Shown piece after piece: positions 1 to 8,635 of a DNA stretch of 8,985 nucleotides. A program made the position numbers and the translations under genes. The stretch covers positions 1 through 8,985 of the forward strand of contig DMYZ01000141.1 of NCBI GenBank assembly GCA_003483565.1. Direction: 5' to 3'. The DNA comes from Prevotella sp. Its GTDB lineage: Bacteria > Bacteroidota > Bacteroidia > Bacteroidales > Bacteroidaceae. Under the pieces are notes generated by a model. The model did not search any database, had not been told where the DNA came from, and saw only the letters and a list, made by a program, of their open reading frames with translations. Every line of letters starts with the position of its first letter. The stretch's first letter is position 1.

Positions 1-1785
1 TACACTATTTCCTATCGGAAGCCAATCGATTATGAGTGGCACAAAATTACCAGAGGGGTAATTCTCCCCTTCGGAATGATAGAATTTAGATTGATATGCC
101 CTGATCAGCATATCTTAATTGAGAAATTCTATAATGTTGGCGATATGACTTTCATCGACTCCAACGAAAGTGTAGACTCTGCTAACATAGATTTTGTAAG
201 TAGCCATGGTAAGGCACTTATTGAAAGCGCGGATGGAATACAGGCGTTGGCGACGGGAATTAACAAATGGAAAATAATCCGTGATAAGGATACATCCGTT
301 GCCACTACCGTTTCTTTTACTATTCTTCATAAAGGAGACCCCGCTCTTCATATTGAATTGCCAGCTCCATTTAAGGGAATATTATTGGTGGACAACCAGA
401 ATAATGAGGTAAAGTCAGAAGATGTCATTTCTGTCGATAACCTTTACAATTATCGCATTATATCACATGGTATTGTCAATCCTCAAATCCGAATTAGCTA
501 TATCAATAGTATGGGCGAAGAGCAGCGCGTCGCAATTACAGGAACTGTAAATGATGGTATTACTCCGCTTAGCAATCTTGAAGAGCCCATACAAAGAATG
601 TACGATCTTTATGTCAACGATTATAAGGAAGAAAGCAATTATGTGTTTTTATTCCTGAATGGCATAGGAGTCAAAATACGTCGGTTTGCATACATCTCAA
701 GAGCCAGTGCTAATGGTAATGCAATAGAGATAGAGAAAGTAGCTAATCCCGATGCAGAAATTCCTGTTATATACAATGGAAATATAATGGCAGTAGCAAG
801 TAGCAGTGAATGCTCTATAGAAGATACGGAGATATTGCAGCTCATAAAGGCCGGCCCACATACTTTCTATTTCCCTGATAGTGAAAAACATTTTGAATAC
901 ATCATATTTTCAGACAGATTTGACAAAAGGAAGATTATACCACAACAGGTAAACATCCATGAGGATGCTAATCTTTTCAATCAAATAAAAGAGTATTGTC
1001 ATAGTTCAAAATGGGGTGAAAAACTTGACGAATCTTCTATAGATAAAAGTAGATATTGGCAATTGGCTGTCAGGTATTTTGAGGTGGCATCAGAATACGA
1101 ATTACCCTTTAAGTCATTCTCTTGCCTTGACGAAATCATGAAAGAGCCAATAAGACTTGCCAAGTTGATACTTGCATTGTTCATGAACGGAAGACAAGAA
1201 CTTTTTCTTTCAGAAGTCAACCGTTTGGAACAAGAATTTGCTATTGGCATTCATTGGATTAAGGCAGAAGAATGGCAGGAAACATTCGATTCCTTTTATA
1301 ATGCCTATTTTCAAAATCCAACAATAAATGCAATGTTATTGCCAAAACTTATGGAATTTCTTAGGGATATTCTAAACAGCACATTGGATTCTGATTTTAC
1401 GGACACTTTCATTTCCTATATCATGGGACAAAATTTAGGTCAAGCTCCAATGCTGTCTATTCCAGAAATGCAGATGCTCCGGTCGCGTTCAGTAGGCAAG
1501 AACTATGGTAACAATGACTTGCCATGTATTGAGATAGCATTGCAAGGAAAGTATTATGCCGAACAGGCAAAACGAGGCATGACTTTTTACCAACTTACGA
1601 TGGTAAAGGCTCCCTTACGAATCGTGGAATATCTCCGTGGAATTGGGCCCGATATATGGCACGATGATTCAGCAGAAAATCTTACTATGCGGCGCATCAT
1701 CAACTTCTATCGCAACTATTTTACTACTGTATACTCACAAATATTGCAAAGAATGCTCAAATATACTATTTCAAACGGAAAATAA
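1..1785 (+). CDS. Putative defence partner protein of the DruE-like helicase (DruH-like by position), 5' end outside window
   Basis: I do not recognise this family from sequence alone. The frame is open from base 1. Codons 1-25 contain no stop and no ATG, and the first Met (base 76, visible residue 26) follows the apparently continuous coding phrase RGVILPFG, so the gene begins before the window and at least 594 residues are visible. The first ~320 visible residues look beta-rich and lack enzyme motifs (alternating hydrophobics, for example GIVNPQIRISYINS and YVFLFLNGIGVKIRRFAYI), as in Ig-like or other binding modules. From about residue 330 to the end it is mainly helical (EEWQETFDSFYNAYF, LLPKLMEFLRDILNS). 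No signal peptide or membrane segment is visible in this part, so it is probably cytoplasmic. Its TAA stop overlaps the helicase start (TAATG), indicating co-expression and a shared task. In Druantia type III a large DruH precedes DruE in this way, so DruH-like is a positional inference. Type II DruG or an undescribed partner is equally possible. Confidence 0.9.
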   Translation, partial: YTISYRKPIDYEWHKITRGVILPFGMIEFRLICPDQHILIEKFYNVGDMTFIDSNESVDSANIDFVSSHGKALIESADGIQALATGINKWKIIRDKDTSVATTVSFTILHKGDPALHIELPAPFKGILLVDNQNNEVKSEDVISVDNLYNYRIISHGIVNPQIRISYINSMGEEQRVAITGTVNDGITPLSNLEEPIQRMYDLYVNDYKEESNYVFLFLNGIGVKIRRFAYISRASANGNAIEIEKVANPDAEIPVIYNGNIMAVASSSECSIEDTEILQLIKAGPHTFYFPDSEKHFEYIIFSDRFDKRKIIPQQVNIHEDANLFNQIKEYCHSSKWGEKLDESSIDKSRYWQLAVRYFEVASEYELPFKSFSCLDEIMKEPIRLAKLILALFMNGRQELFLSEVNRLEQEFAIGIHWIKAEEWQETFDSFYNAYFQNPTINAMLLPKLMEFLRDILNSTLDSDFTDTFISYIMGQNLGQAPMLSIPEMQMLRSRSVGKNYGNNDLPCIEIALQGKYYAEQAKRGMTFYQLTMVKAPLRIVEYLRGIGPDIWHDDSAENLTMRRIINFYRNYFTTVYSQILQRMLKYTISNGK

Positions 1786-1787
1786 TG
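1783..1787 (+). promoter_or_regulatory. TAATG stop/start overlap coupling the two operon genes
   Basis: The TAA stop of the upstream gene (1783-1785) shares its last A with the ATG of the helicase gene (1785-1787). No purine-rich Shine-Dalgarno sequence stands out upstream (the preceding bases are caaacggaaaa), as is common in Bacteroidetes. Translation of the helicase probably depends on termination-reinitiation of the upstream gene, which would keep the two proteins in a linked ratio. The overlap is seen directly; the coupling is inferred. Confidence 0.7.
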
Positions 1788-4700
1788 GATTACGCTAAAT
1801 TCTATAATGATTCTAATAAGACTCTTGTAGAGTCCCTTGTTTCCCTATGGGTACCAGGGCTACAGGAGGAACAGAAATATATAAGACAGTTACTGCTGCA
1901 CAAAGAGCCATTGATAGCATCTCCTGTTTTTCAGACTATTTTTCCATGGAAGAGCTCTTCTGAAACTTTTGGGGAGCATGCCACTAAGCTCCATCTCCTC
2001 GAAGAGGATTTCGTCCGTGCATTAGGAAATATTATCAACAAAGAGTATGCATTCCCATTGGATCGCAAACCGTATACTCATCAAACACTAAGCTGGAATG
2101 CACTTTTAAAATGGAAAAAGACAATTGTGGTTACAGCAGGAACAGGCTCGGGTAAAACTGAGTGCTTTATGCTGCCTGTGCTACAAGACCTTCACCTTCA
2201 AAAGAAAAATGGAGCCGAAGATGGTGTACAAGCCATTTTTATTTATCCGCTTAATGCGTTGATGAAAAATCAGCAGAAGCGTATTGATGCTTGGTGCCGT
2301 GCACTTAATCCCCAAATTACTTATGCTATATATAATGGAGATACTCCCGACAGCTTGTCAAGGAATAAGTCAAAGGAAGATGAGGCTTACCCACAGTTGC
2401 TGTCCAGAAAGCAAATACGTAGTAATCCTCCACAGATATTGTTCACAAACCCTACAATGCTGAACTATATGCTTGTGCGCCCCGAGGACCAACCCATTTT
2501 ACAACAATCCAAGGGGAAACTGCGTTGGATTCTTCTTGACGAGGCTCATACATACAGCGGTTCATCTGCCGCAGAACTTGCCTTGCAAATAAGACGAATA
2601 TTAGATGCATTTGATGTCACTGCTGACCAAGTTAACTTTGCGTTGACATCTGCCACAATGGGTGATCCTAACGACCCCAGGACAAGCGATGCATTAAAAG
2701 AATTCGTCTGCCAAATAACAGGAAAGCAGAAAGACACTATAGAAATTATAGATGGAGAACGTATCGTTCCCGAATTAGATGTCAATGTTGCTCAAAAAGA
2801 AATAGATTCAGTAAATTCAGAGTTCGGATCAAAAGTTAAATTGAGTGACATTAATGGCTTGCGCAAAAAGTTGAACAAAGTTCCATCGTTACCTTTGAAA
2901 GACATCTGTCGCGTTTTCAAAAAGGATATGGAACGAGAGGAGGGGCTGAAACTCGTAAATCGACTTGGTGAAAAACACCAAGAAATGAATTCAGATGGTA
3001 CGGCAGGAGCCTTGTTACCAACAAGAATCCACTTGTTTGTGAGAAGCATAGGTGGAATATATGCCTGTACAAATCCTAATTGTGCCACTCATAAGGAAGG
3101 GAAAATCAATCTCGGCTCCCTTACAACATACCAAAACACTCTGTGCCCGTCTTGTAAAAAGCCATTGTTGGAAATTGCGACATGCCCTCATTGCGGTGGC
3201 TTGTTATTGATATGCGAACAGAATAATGGCAAAGGTGGAGAGTTTCGCTTGAGAGTCAATTCTGCCAAACTTGATAGTGGCATCTTCGATTATATTTCTG
3301 ATGAAAACGACCTTGAAGATGATGATAAAAATGAGAAAGAACCAGATGCCCATTATACGTCTATTATTTTAGCTAAAGAAGAGAAGGCTTGTCCAAGAAA
3401 CAACTCAAAGGAGATACTTTTTGAACTTGATGCAGAAAATAGTCATTTTAAGGCAGTCAAAGAGCAAACAAAGGACTATTATAAGGAGTGTTATGTTCAA
3501 AGCCAACGAAATATAACGTCTGTATGCCCACATTGTGGTGAGAACATCTACTTTAGTAATCTGCGATATTTTAGGGCCAGTGCTACATTTCTTGGGAGAC
3601 TGTTAGCACCTATTATATTGGAAAACGCAGAACCTTCAGCGGACAAGGGAGACGTTGATATTCTATATGAAGGAAGAAAATATATCACCTTCACAGATAG
3701 TCGTCAGAACACGGCCAAGTCTGCCATGTCATTAAATCAAGATGTAGAAAGAAACTGGATAAGATCTGCAATATACCATAAGTTGAGTGAAATAAGACTT
3801 GCGGGCTATAATCCGAATGGCGGACTAACTCAAAAGGAGCAGGAAACTTACAACCGGTTAAAATTGATGCCAACTCTTCCTGCAATGTTACAGGAAATGC
3901 TTGATCAGTTTGAAGAAAAACAAAGCGGGCGGCCATATCCAAAGAGTCAACCCGTTTGTTGGGATGAGCTTGAGCACTCCTTGGAAAAGAGTGAAGATTT
4001 GAAACGTATGTTCAAACATCTGGGAGATGCTCGACTCTGCGGAGCGAAATATGGTCAGGACAATAATGTTCTCAACTATCTCCGTGCTCTATACGTTGAT
4101 CAGTTCGGATGGATTCCAAAACATTCCAACTCTTTGGAAACTTTAGGACTTGTAAAAGTTGTTTATCCTCCTTTAAACAAGGCAAAAGTGCCTGATAAAC
4201 TTGCCATTAAGGGATTTACCGATGAAGACTGGCAAGCGTATTTGAAGATTTGCCTCGACTACTATATTCGAAGTAATCGTCACTATGCCATATCTGAGAG
4301 CTTCAAGCAATTCCTTGCGCAAACTGATTTCACAAAGCCAATATACGCATCAGATTCTGAAGCCCATTTTGGCAACAAGAAAGTAAGTAAATGGCAGACT
4401 GTCACACTTTCTGAGAAAGGCAAGGTTAATGAACGGCAAAACCGTCTAGTTCTTCTTCTGTGTGCTGCCCTTGGCATAAACTCCACTGGAGAAATGACAC
4501 AACAGAACATAGATTTGGTCAATGGCATTCTAAAAGACGCATGGAACTTTCTTACGCAGAATGTATTGGAAATGACTGATACTGAGCATCATGGCTATAT
4601 CCTCGATTTAATGGATAAAACGAAGGTGGCAATTCAGCTAATCGAAAAGGCCTATATTTGCCCTGTTGACAACGTTTCCGTAGACACACTCTTTAAGGGT

Positions 4701-7700
4701 TATAGCCCCCGTATGGATGGCTACCTCTCCAAGGCAAATTTCGAGAGATTCAGAGTTCCTAAAGAAAATTCCTTTGCTTTCCCATATTTTCCCTATCCGA
4801 ACCGTATGAAGAGGGAAAATGGGAAATTCGTTAGCGTGAGTGATGATGAAATATATTTATGGGTAAATGAAAAACTTTCCGATTTAAAAGATCGTGGTCT
4901 GCTAAGCTCTATCATGGTCAACATTTTTATGTTGCGTCCTATTTTCATGGCTGGAGAGCATTCTGGTCAGCAACAGCGTCAGGTCTTGGATAAATATGAG
5001 GATGATTTCAATAAAGGACATCTGAATATTTTGTCTTGCTCTACGACGATGGAAATGGGAGTGGACCTAAAAGGGATTAGCGAAGTCGTCATGAATGATG
5101 TTCCGCCCAAGCCGGCCAATTATCTTCAGCGTGCAGGCCGCGCTGGTCGACGCCAAGAAACTAAGGCGTTGGCATTAACGTTTTGCGCACCTAATCCTAT
5201 TGGAATGTCAGCATGGAAAAATCCAGGTTGGTCTATGAGCCATATAACGGAAATGTCACGGGTTAGACTTGAAAGCGTACAGATAGTCCAACGACAAATC
5301 AACGCATTCTTTTTTGCTAAGTTTGTTGTTATGCAAGGCGGTATAAAGGTCAAGTCGAATATCGAGCAATTCTTTGGAGGAGAAATCTCTGTTTGTGATG
5401 CTTTCTGCAATACACTTGATGAGATTATAAACCATCAAGGGGAGTATTCCGATTGGAGCAGAGAGTATAATCGCCTTGCAAAAGACACAGTGATGTCGAC
5501 TACTTCTTTTGAAGATGCTGCATACAGATGCAAAGGACAAATTATTTTTATCAAAAATGATATATACGCCCAGCGTGTGAAAGCTCTTGATAAAATCATA
5601 GAAGATACTGAAGATGCCAGTCTCCGTCAACGTATTGCTGTATCTAATCGAAAGAAAGTGTTTGTACAAACGCCTCTTATTTCTTGGCTGGCTGAAAATA
5701 ACTTTCTGCCATCAGCAGGCATACCTACAGGTCTGGTAGAGTTTATTCCCGACATAAGCAGAGCTGGCAAAGAGAATGTAAAAATGCCTACCATGCACCT
5801 TAGCCAGGCTATCTCTGCCTATGCTCCAGGAAACAAGGTCGTTATCAACGAATGGTGCTACCAGCCATCGGGAATTACAATGAAGACGCGATTCGATGCG
5901 ACGAAAAAGAACGTCATACAGTATTGTGATCATTGCCATTACACCACTATCATCTATGGCAAGCCTTTAACAGAATGTCCGTCATGCCATCATGTAGGCA
6001 CAATGCATGGCTTGAAAGGCATGACGATTGGGGCAAGTAACTTTACAGAGATTGTTGAACCATCCGGTTTCACAGTAGACTGGTCAAGTAGACCTACCCG
6101 TGTTCTGAAAACAGCACATTCGGAAAACTTTATTCAACCAATATTGCTTGAAATGGAACCTTGGGCAGAAGATGACAATGTCAATGTTCTATTCAAGATG
6201 AGACGTTCCGCACCTAAGTCCGAGATCCTTTTCTACAATAAGGGCAAAGGTTATGGTTATGCTTTATGCCCATATTGTGGAAGAATGGAGTCTGAAACTG
6301 ATTTTGCGGGAGCTGTCGGAGATAAACAGCCTTTAATACCGCACCGTCATCTCATTGCAGGCAAAGAATGTCAAGGCAATGATAACAGAGGATCCAATAT
6401 TAGAAGAAATGTCCTCCTTGTTGGACGCTATCAGACTGATTTCGTAGAAATCAAATTCTATGACAACGAACATCATGAAATCATAGACGAAAGTACTTTG
6501 TATTCGCTTGGTACTATTCTAAGCAGAAAACTTACAGAAATTCTCGGTATCATTGAAGGGGAAATAGATTTTGGTTATAACCGAAGCTATGATTCTATCT
6601 TCATTTATGACACCGCCTTGGGCGGCTCTGGCTATTCACCATTGCTGTTCGAGTATAAGGATGAAGTCTTCAAAGCTGCTTATCAAGTACTTAATAACTG
6701 TAAATGCGAGAAGGCCTGCACTAATTGCTTAATAGACAGAAATACCCAGTGGTATATTAACTATCTTGACCGCCATAAAGCTTTGGAATGGCTGAAATCA
6801 GAGATAGAGGCTCAAAATGTCCCCGAGAATATAAGTGCAATCTATAAAGACGCTGTCAGATTGACTTCTGACATACACACAGAGTTGTACTATGTACTGC
6901 GAGCAAACAATGTAGATAATCTGACAATATTCGCCTCTAACAACTTAAATGAATGGAATCCTGAGCTGTTTCCGTTTGCTCATAATATTAAAGAGATGTT
7001 GGTCAACGGGGTAAAAGTCAGTCTGTGTATAAATGGAAAAATTGAATTCAGCAGACTTTCCTCCGATAGTCTGAGCGCGATAATGCCTTTACTGATGAGT
7101 ACCAATGCCTCTTATTTGGAAAGCAAAAAGAGTGTCCAGTCTCCTTTACTAATTGTACATTTCAAAAACGGAAGTTCAAAAATGTATTTCTGTGTGAACC
7201 ACTTTGACGAGTACAATCAAAATTGGGGCACAGACCGCGAAATCTATACAACCTCAAATACAATTAAAGACTTGCCGCAGAAATCTCTGTCTGTATTAGA
7301 CATCATCTCGGAACTACAGAATAGCGGGAGCTCAGTCTTCGAATGCTATCTGACTGCTAATACTGAGATTGAGAATTTGTTAGAAGCAATCACAAGTGTA
7401 AATCAAGCATCATGGGGAAAAATCTATAAAGCTATACCAGAAGATGAAGATGTACAGTTGACCTATTCTGACCGCTATCTTAAGACTCCCCTCGGCTGTA
7501 TACTTTTGGCTCAGCTAATAAGCCAACTAAAGGCAAAGCTACAGTTTAAGCCAAGCAAGTTGACTATCATGCTGCCAACTAGCATTATTTCTTCGGGTTC
7601 AATGTATAGTTCATACGATGAAAGCATCCACGACATCAAGTTGACTGATGATTTCCCATCTTACAAAGAGTGTGATAAATTCTTACGTATGTGCTTGATG

Positions 7701-7961
7701 AAAATATGTGACATAAATTGCAAAATTATACATGAGCGTTTACCACATTACCGGTCTCTGACTATCAGTGGAAAATCATTCGAGCTAAGTATCAGACCCG
7801 ATGGTGGAGTAGCATACGGTTGGACTTTGGATAATAGGACAAATCCTGACCTTACCCTAATCGATGTTAAAGAAGAACTAGATCAGAATATCAACTTGTT
7901 CAATAGAGCAAGTATGAGTGGTGGAATTCTGTACACATTCGCATATAAGAGAAAGAAGTAA
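1785..7961 (+). CDS. druE: DruE-like DEAH-box helicase with MZB/DUF1998 domain, 2058 aa
   Basis: Giant superfamily 2 helicase, presumed ATP-driven DNA translocase of a Druantia-type phage-defence system. Visible motifs in order: family-typical N-terminal FPW (FQTIFPWK, about residue 50); Q-motif-like HQ (99-100); Walker A AGTGSGKTE (118-126, K124); motif Ia YPLNAL (154-159); Ib NPTML (222-226); DEAH (252-255); SAT (289-291). A long insertion carries zinc pairs at C428/C433, C454/C457, C467/C470 and C581/C584, plus FTDSRQ (636-641). Then come EHSGQ (1058-1062), motif V TTMEMGVDL (1087-1095) and motif VI QRAGRAGRR (1115-1123). Further cysteine pairs lie at 1381/1384, 1398/1401 and 1495/1498. 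The MZB-like end has DTALGGSGY (1609-1617) and C1639/C1641/C1645/C1648. Residues ~1670-2058 form an extra domain, perhaps degenerate MIT_C/PLD-like (DRY 1896-1898; H1983, H1988, R1990). MrfA/YprA shares the core but is much shorter (~750 aa). All ATPase residues look intact. Helicase identity is very sure; the DruE name is about 65% sure. The start is fixed by the TAATG overlap. Confidence 0.93.
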   Translation: MDYAKFYNDSNKTLVESLVSLWVPGLQEEQKYIRQLLLHKEPLIASPVFQTIFPWKSSSETFGEHATKLHLLEEDFVRALGNIINKEYAFPLDRKPYTHQTLSWNALLKWKKTIVVTAGTGSGKTECFMLPVLQDLHLQKKNGAEDGVQAIFIYPLNALMKNQQKRIDAWCRALNPQITYAIYNGDTPDSLSRNKSKEDEAYPQLLSRKQIRSNPPQILFTNPTMLNYMLVRPEDQPILQQSKGKLRWILLDEAHTYSGSSAAELALQIRRILDAFDVTADQVNFALTSATMGDPNDPRTSDALKEFVCQITGKQKDTIEIIDGERIVPELDVNVAQKEIDSVNSEFGSKVKLSDINGLRKKLNKVPSLPLKDICRVFKKDMEREEGLKLVNRLGEKHQEMNSDGTAGALLPTRIHLFVRSIGGIYACTNPNCATHKEGKINLGSLTTYQNTLCPSCKKPLLEIATCPHCGGLLLICEQNNGKGGEFRLRVNSAKLDSGIFDYISDENDLEDDDKNEKEPDAHYTSIILAKEEKACPRNNSKEILFELDAENSHFKAVKEQTKDYYKECYVQSQRNITSVCPHCGENIYFSNLRYFRASATFLGRLLAPIILENAEPSADKGDVDILYEGRKYITFTDSRQNTAKSAMSLNQDVERNWIRSAIYHKLSEIRLAGYNPNGGLTQKEQETYNRLKLMPTLPAMLQEMLDQFEEKQSGRPYPKSQPVCWDELEHSLEKSEDLKRMFKHLGDARLCGAKYGQDNNVLNYLRALYVDQFGWIPKHSNSLETLGLVKVVYPPLNKAKVPDKLAIKGFTDEDWQAYLKICLDYYIRSNRHYAISESFKQFLAQTDFTKPIYASDSEAHFGNKKVSKWQTVTLSEKGKVNERQNRLVLLLCAALGINSTGEMTQQNIDLVNGILKDAWNFLTQNVLEMTDTEHHGYILDLMDKTKVAIQLIEKAYICPVDNVSVDTLFKGYSPRMDGYLSKANFERFRVPKENSFAFPYFPYPNRMKRENGKFVSVSDDEIYLWVNEKLSDLKDRGLLSSIMVNIFMLRPIFMAGEHSGQQQRQVLDKYEDDFNKGHLNILSCSTTMEMGVDLKGISEVVMNDVPPKPANYLQRAGRAGRRQETKALALTFCAPNPIGMSAWKNPGWSMSHITEMSRVRLESVQIVQRQINAFFFAKFVVMQGGIKVKSNIEQFFGGEISVCDAFCNTLDEIINHQGEYSDWSREYNRLAKDTVMSTTSFEDAAYRCKGQIIFIKNDIYAQRVKALDKIIEDTEDASLRQRIAVSNRKKVFVQTPLISWLAENNFLPSAGIPTGLVEFIPDISRAGKENVKMPTMHLSQAISAYAPGNKVVINEWCYQPSGITMKTRFDATKKNVIQYCDHCHYTTIIYGKPLTECPSCHHVGTMHGLKGMTIGASNFTEIVEPSGFTVDWSSRPTRVLKTAHSENFIQPILLEMEPWAEDDNVNVLFKMRRSAPKSEILFYNKGKGYGYALCPYCGRMESETDFAGAVGDKQPLIPHRHLIAGKECQGNDNRGSNIRRNVLLVGRYQTDFVEIKFYDNEHHEIIDESTLYSLGTILSRKLTEILGIIEGEIDFGYNRSYDSIFIYDTALGGSGYSPLLFEYKDEVFKAAYQVLNNCKCEKACTNCLIDRNTQWYINYLDRHKALEWLKSEIEAQNVPENISAIYKDAVRLTSDIHTELYYVLRANNVDNLTIFASNNLNEWNPELFPFAHNIKEMLVNGVKVSLCINGKIEFSRLSSDSLSAIMPLLMSTNASYLESKKSVQSPLLIVHFKNGSSKMYFCVNHFDEYNQNWGTDREIYTTSNTIKDLPQKSLSVLDIISELQNSGSSVFECYLTANTEIENLLEAITSVNQASWGKIYKAIPEDEDVQLTYSDRYLKTPLGCILLAQLISQLKAKLQFKPSKLTIMLPTSIISSGSMYSSYDESIHDIKLTDDFPSYKECDKFLRMCLMKICDINCKIIHERLPHYRSLTISGKSFELSIRPDGGVAYGWTLDNRTNPDLTLIDVKEELDQNINLFNRASMSGGILYTFAYKRKK

Positions 7962-7976
7962 TTATTATTGGGAAAA

Positions 7977-8007
7977 AGGAAGCAAAGCAACCTGTACCTT
8001 GCTTCCT
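7977..8007. terminator. 9-bp perfect hairpin after the helicase gene, possible terminator
   Basis: AGGAAGCAA (7977-7985) pairs perfectly with TTGCTTCCT (7999-8007) across a 13-base loop, starting 16 bases after the helicase stop. On the plus strand the 3' flank is ATTATCATAC, a poor U-tract. On the minus strand the hairpin is followed by TTTT then CCC. It may end the defence operon or act in both directions. The placement supports a terminator, while the weak tail argues for caution. Confidence 0.5.
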
Positions 8008-8054
8008 ATTATCATACAGAACCCAGCGATTAGTCTTCCGCACTCCTCAGGCTC

Positions 8055-8465
8055 TTGACACTTTTGCCTGTCGAGTACAGATACATCGCCACGACGGTGC
8101 GAGTGTTGCCCTCGGAACTCTGTAACATGGCTAACCGCACACCATTCGACGACAGGGGCAATCCTACCATCACACCGGATTATATAGACCTGATACTACC
8201 GCGCAACTATTTGGAAAAGGCTCATAGCAAACTTTTACTTATGCTTGGCACTGATTCCAAGATGGAAATACTTGACCGCATGGACCTCCTTGCAGGACCA
8301 ACAGAGAACAGGCAGATTAAAAACGTCGCTGCAATGATGTTCTCTACTCACCCTGAGAAATTCTTCCCCTACACGCAGATTGATGTGGTAATTTTCCCTG
8401 AAGGCAAAGTGGAGAATCCCAACCGTTTTACGGAACGTACATTTAACCCAACTTGCAGCCTATAA
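8055..8465 (+). pseudogene. Fragment of an AlbA_2 / divergent-ATPase (HATPase_c_4) regulator, truncated at both ends
   Basis: The open frame follows a TAG at 8031-8033 and has only a TTG at 8055 as possible start. The recognisable homology begins around YIATTVR (about 8073) and runs through ANRTPFDDRGN, LAGPTENRQIKNVAAMMF and HPEKFFPYTQIDVVIFPEG to about RFTERTF (about 8441). This pattern (VPFDDR, then GP.E...KNVGLLFF, then FFP.TQIDVV.FP.G, then F.E..FKGP) is that of the central part of Schlafen-AlbA_2 ATP-binding proteins, often labelled RecG-related helicase or transcriptional regulator. Missing are the N-terminal AlbA_2 nucleic-acid-binding domain, the conserved FKGP continuation and the C-terminal ATPase-like domain. 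The frame instead runs into the left 19-bp inverted repeat and stops at once (FNPTCSL). GC content is visibly higher than in the defence operon, suggesting separate ancestry. Family call is from memory of motifs; probably non-functional. Confidence 0.7.
8442..8460 (+). repeat. Left copy of 19-bp perfect inverted repeat
   Basis: TTTAACCCAACTTGCAGCC here is the exact reverse complement of 8950-8968. It begins where homology of the AlbA_2 fragment ends. In another plus-strand frame it reads LTQLAA and continues to a TGA at 8479-8481. A 19-bp perfect match within 527 bp is very unlikely by chance. Confidence 0.85.
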
Positions 8466-8515
8466 GCATCTAACTCTCTGATTTTCAAGTATCAATTTTT
8501 TTTGACTTGCAAGAA

Positions 8516-8528
8516 TGTACCACACAAA
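8516..8528 (+). repeat. 13-bp direct repeat, copy 1
   Basis: TGTACCACACAAA occurs here and again at 8814-8826 in the same orientation. The similarity extends leftward with a four-base gap: TGCAAGAA here (8508-8515) against TGCAAGAGCCTG there (8802-8813). The pair brackets most of the transposase relic. It could be a target-site duplication, an IS-internal repeat or a remnant of the deletion. This copy lies inside the C-terminal transposase fragment (ICVVH codons). Confidence 0.7.
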
Positions 8529-8576
8529 TTTTTTGTCTTCGTTTTAGCGGCGGTGATTTCATATTCAGCTTCGCAT

Positions 8577-8589
8577 AGATGGCTGCAAG
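8577..8589 (+). repeat. 13-bp direct repeat (AGATGGCTGCAAG), copy 1
   Basis: AGATGGCTGCAAG is repeated at 8946-8958 in the same orientation, where it overlaps the right copy of the 19-bp inverted repeat. On the minus strand both copies encode LAAI preceded by TEP three residues earlier (TEPEEKLAAI here, TEPLTQLAAI at the right edge), so the match may reflect two related coding tails. Confidence 0.6.
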
Positions 8590-8635
8590 CTTTTCTTCGG
8601 GCTCCGTACACTGCCCGATCTCCACTTCCTGACCG

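Noticed and set aside
5256..5669. 137-residue minus-strand reading frame inside the helicase gene
   Set aside because: It is antisense to the region after motif VI of a clearly coding gene and has no motif or own start context.
1785..7961. Helicase as DISARM DrmA/DrmB, Lhr or a plain MrfA/YprA repair helicase
   Set aside because: DISARM splits helicase and DUF1998 parts between two proteins, and Lhr and MrfA are far shorter. None combines a 2000-residue length, an ~800-residue inter-lobe region and a C-terminal extension after the MZB cluster.
8496..8503. Eight-T run as a terminator
   Set aside because: No stable stem with adequate pairing precedes it on the plus strand; only the short CTTGCAAG palindrome lies next to it, on the wrong side.
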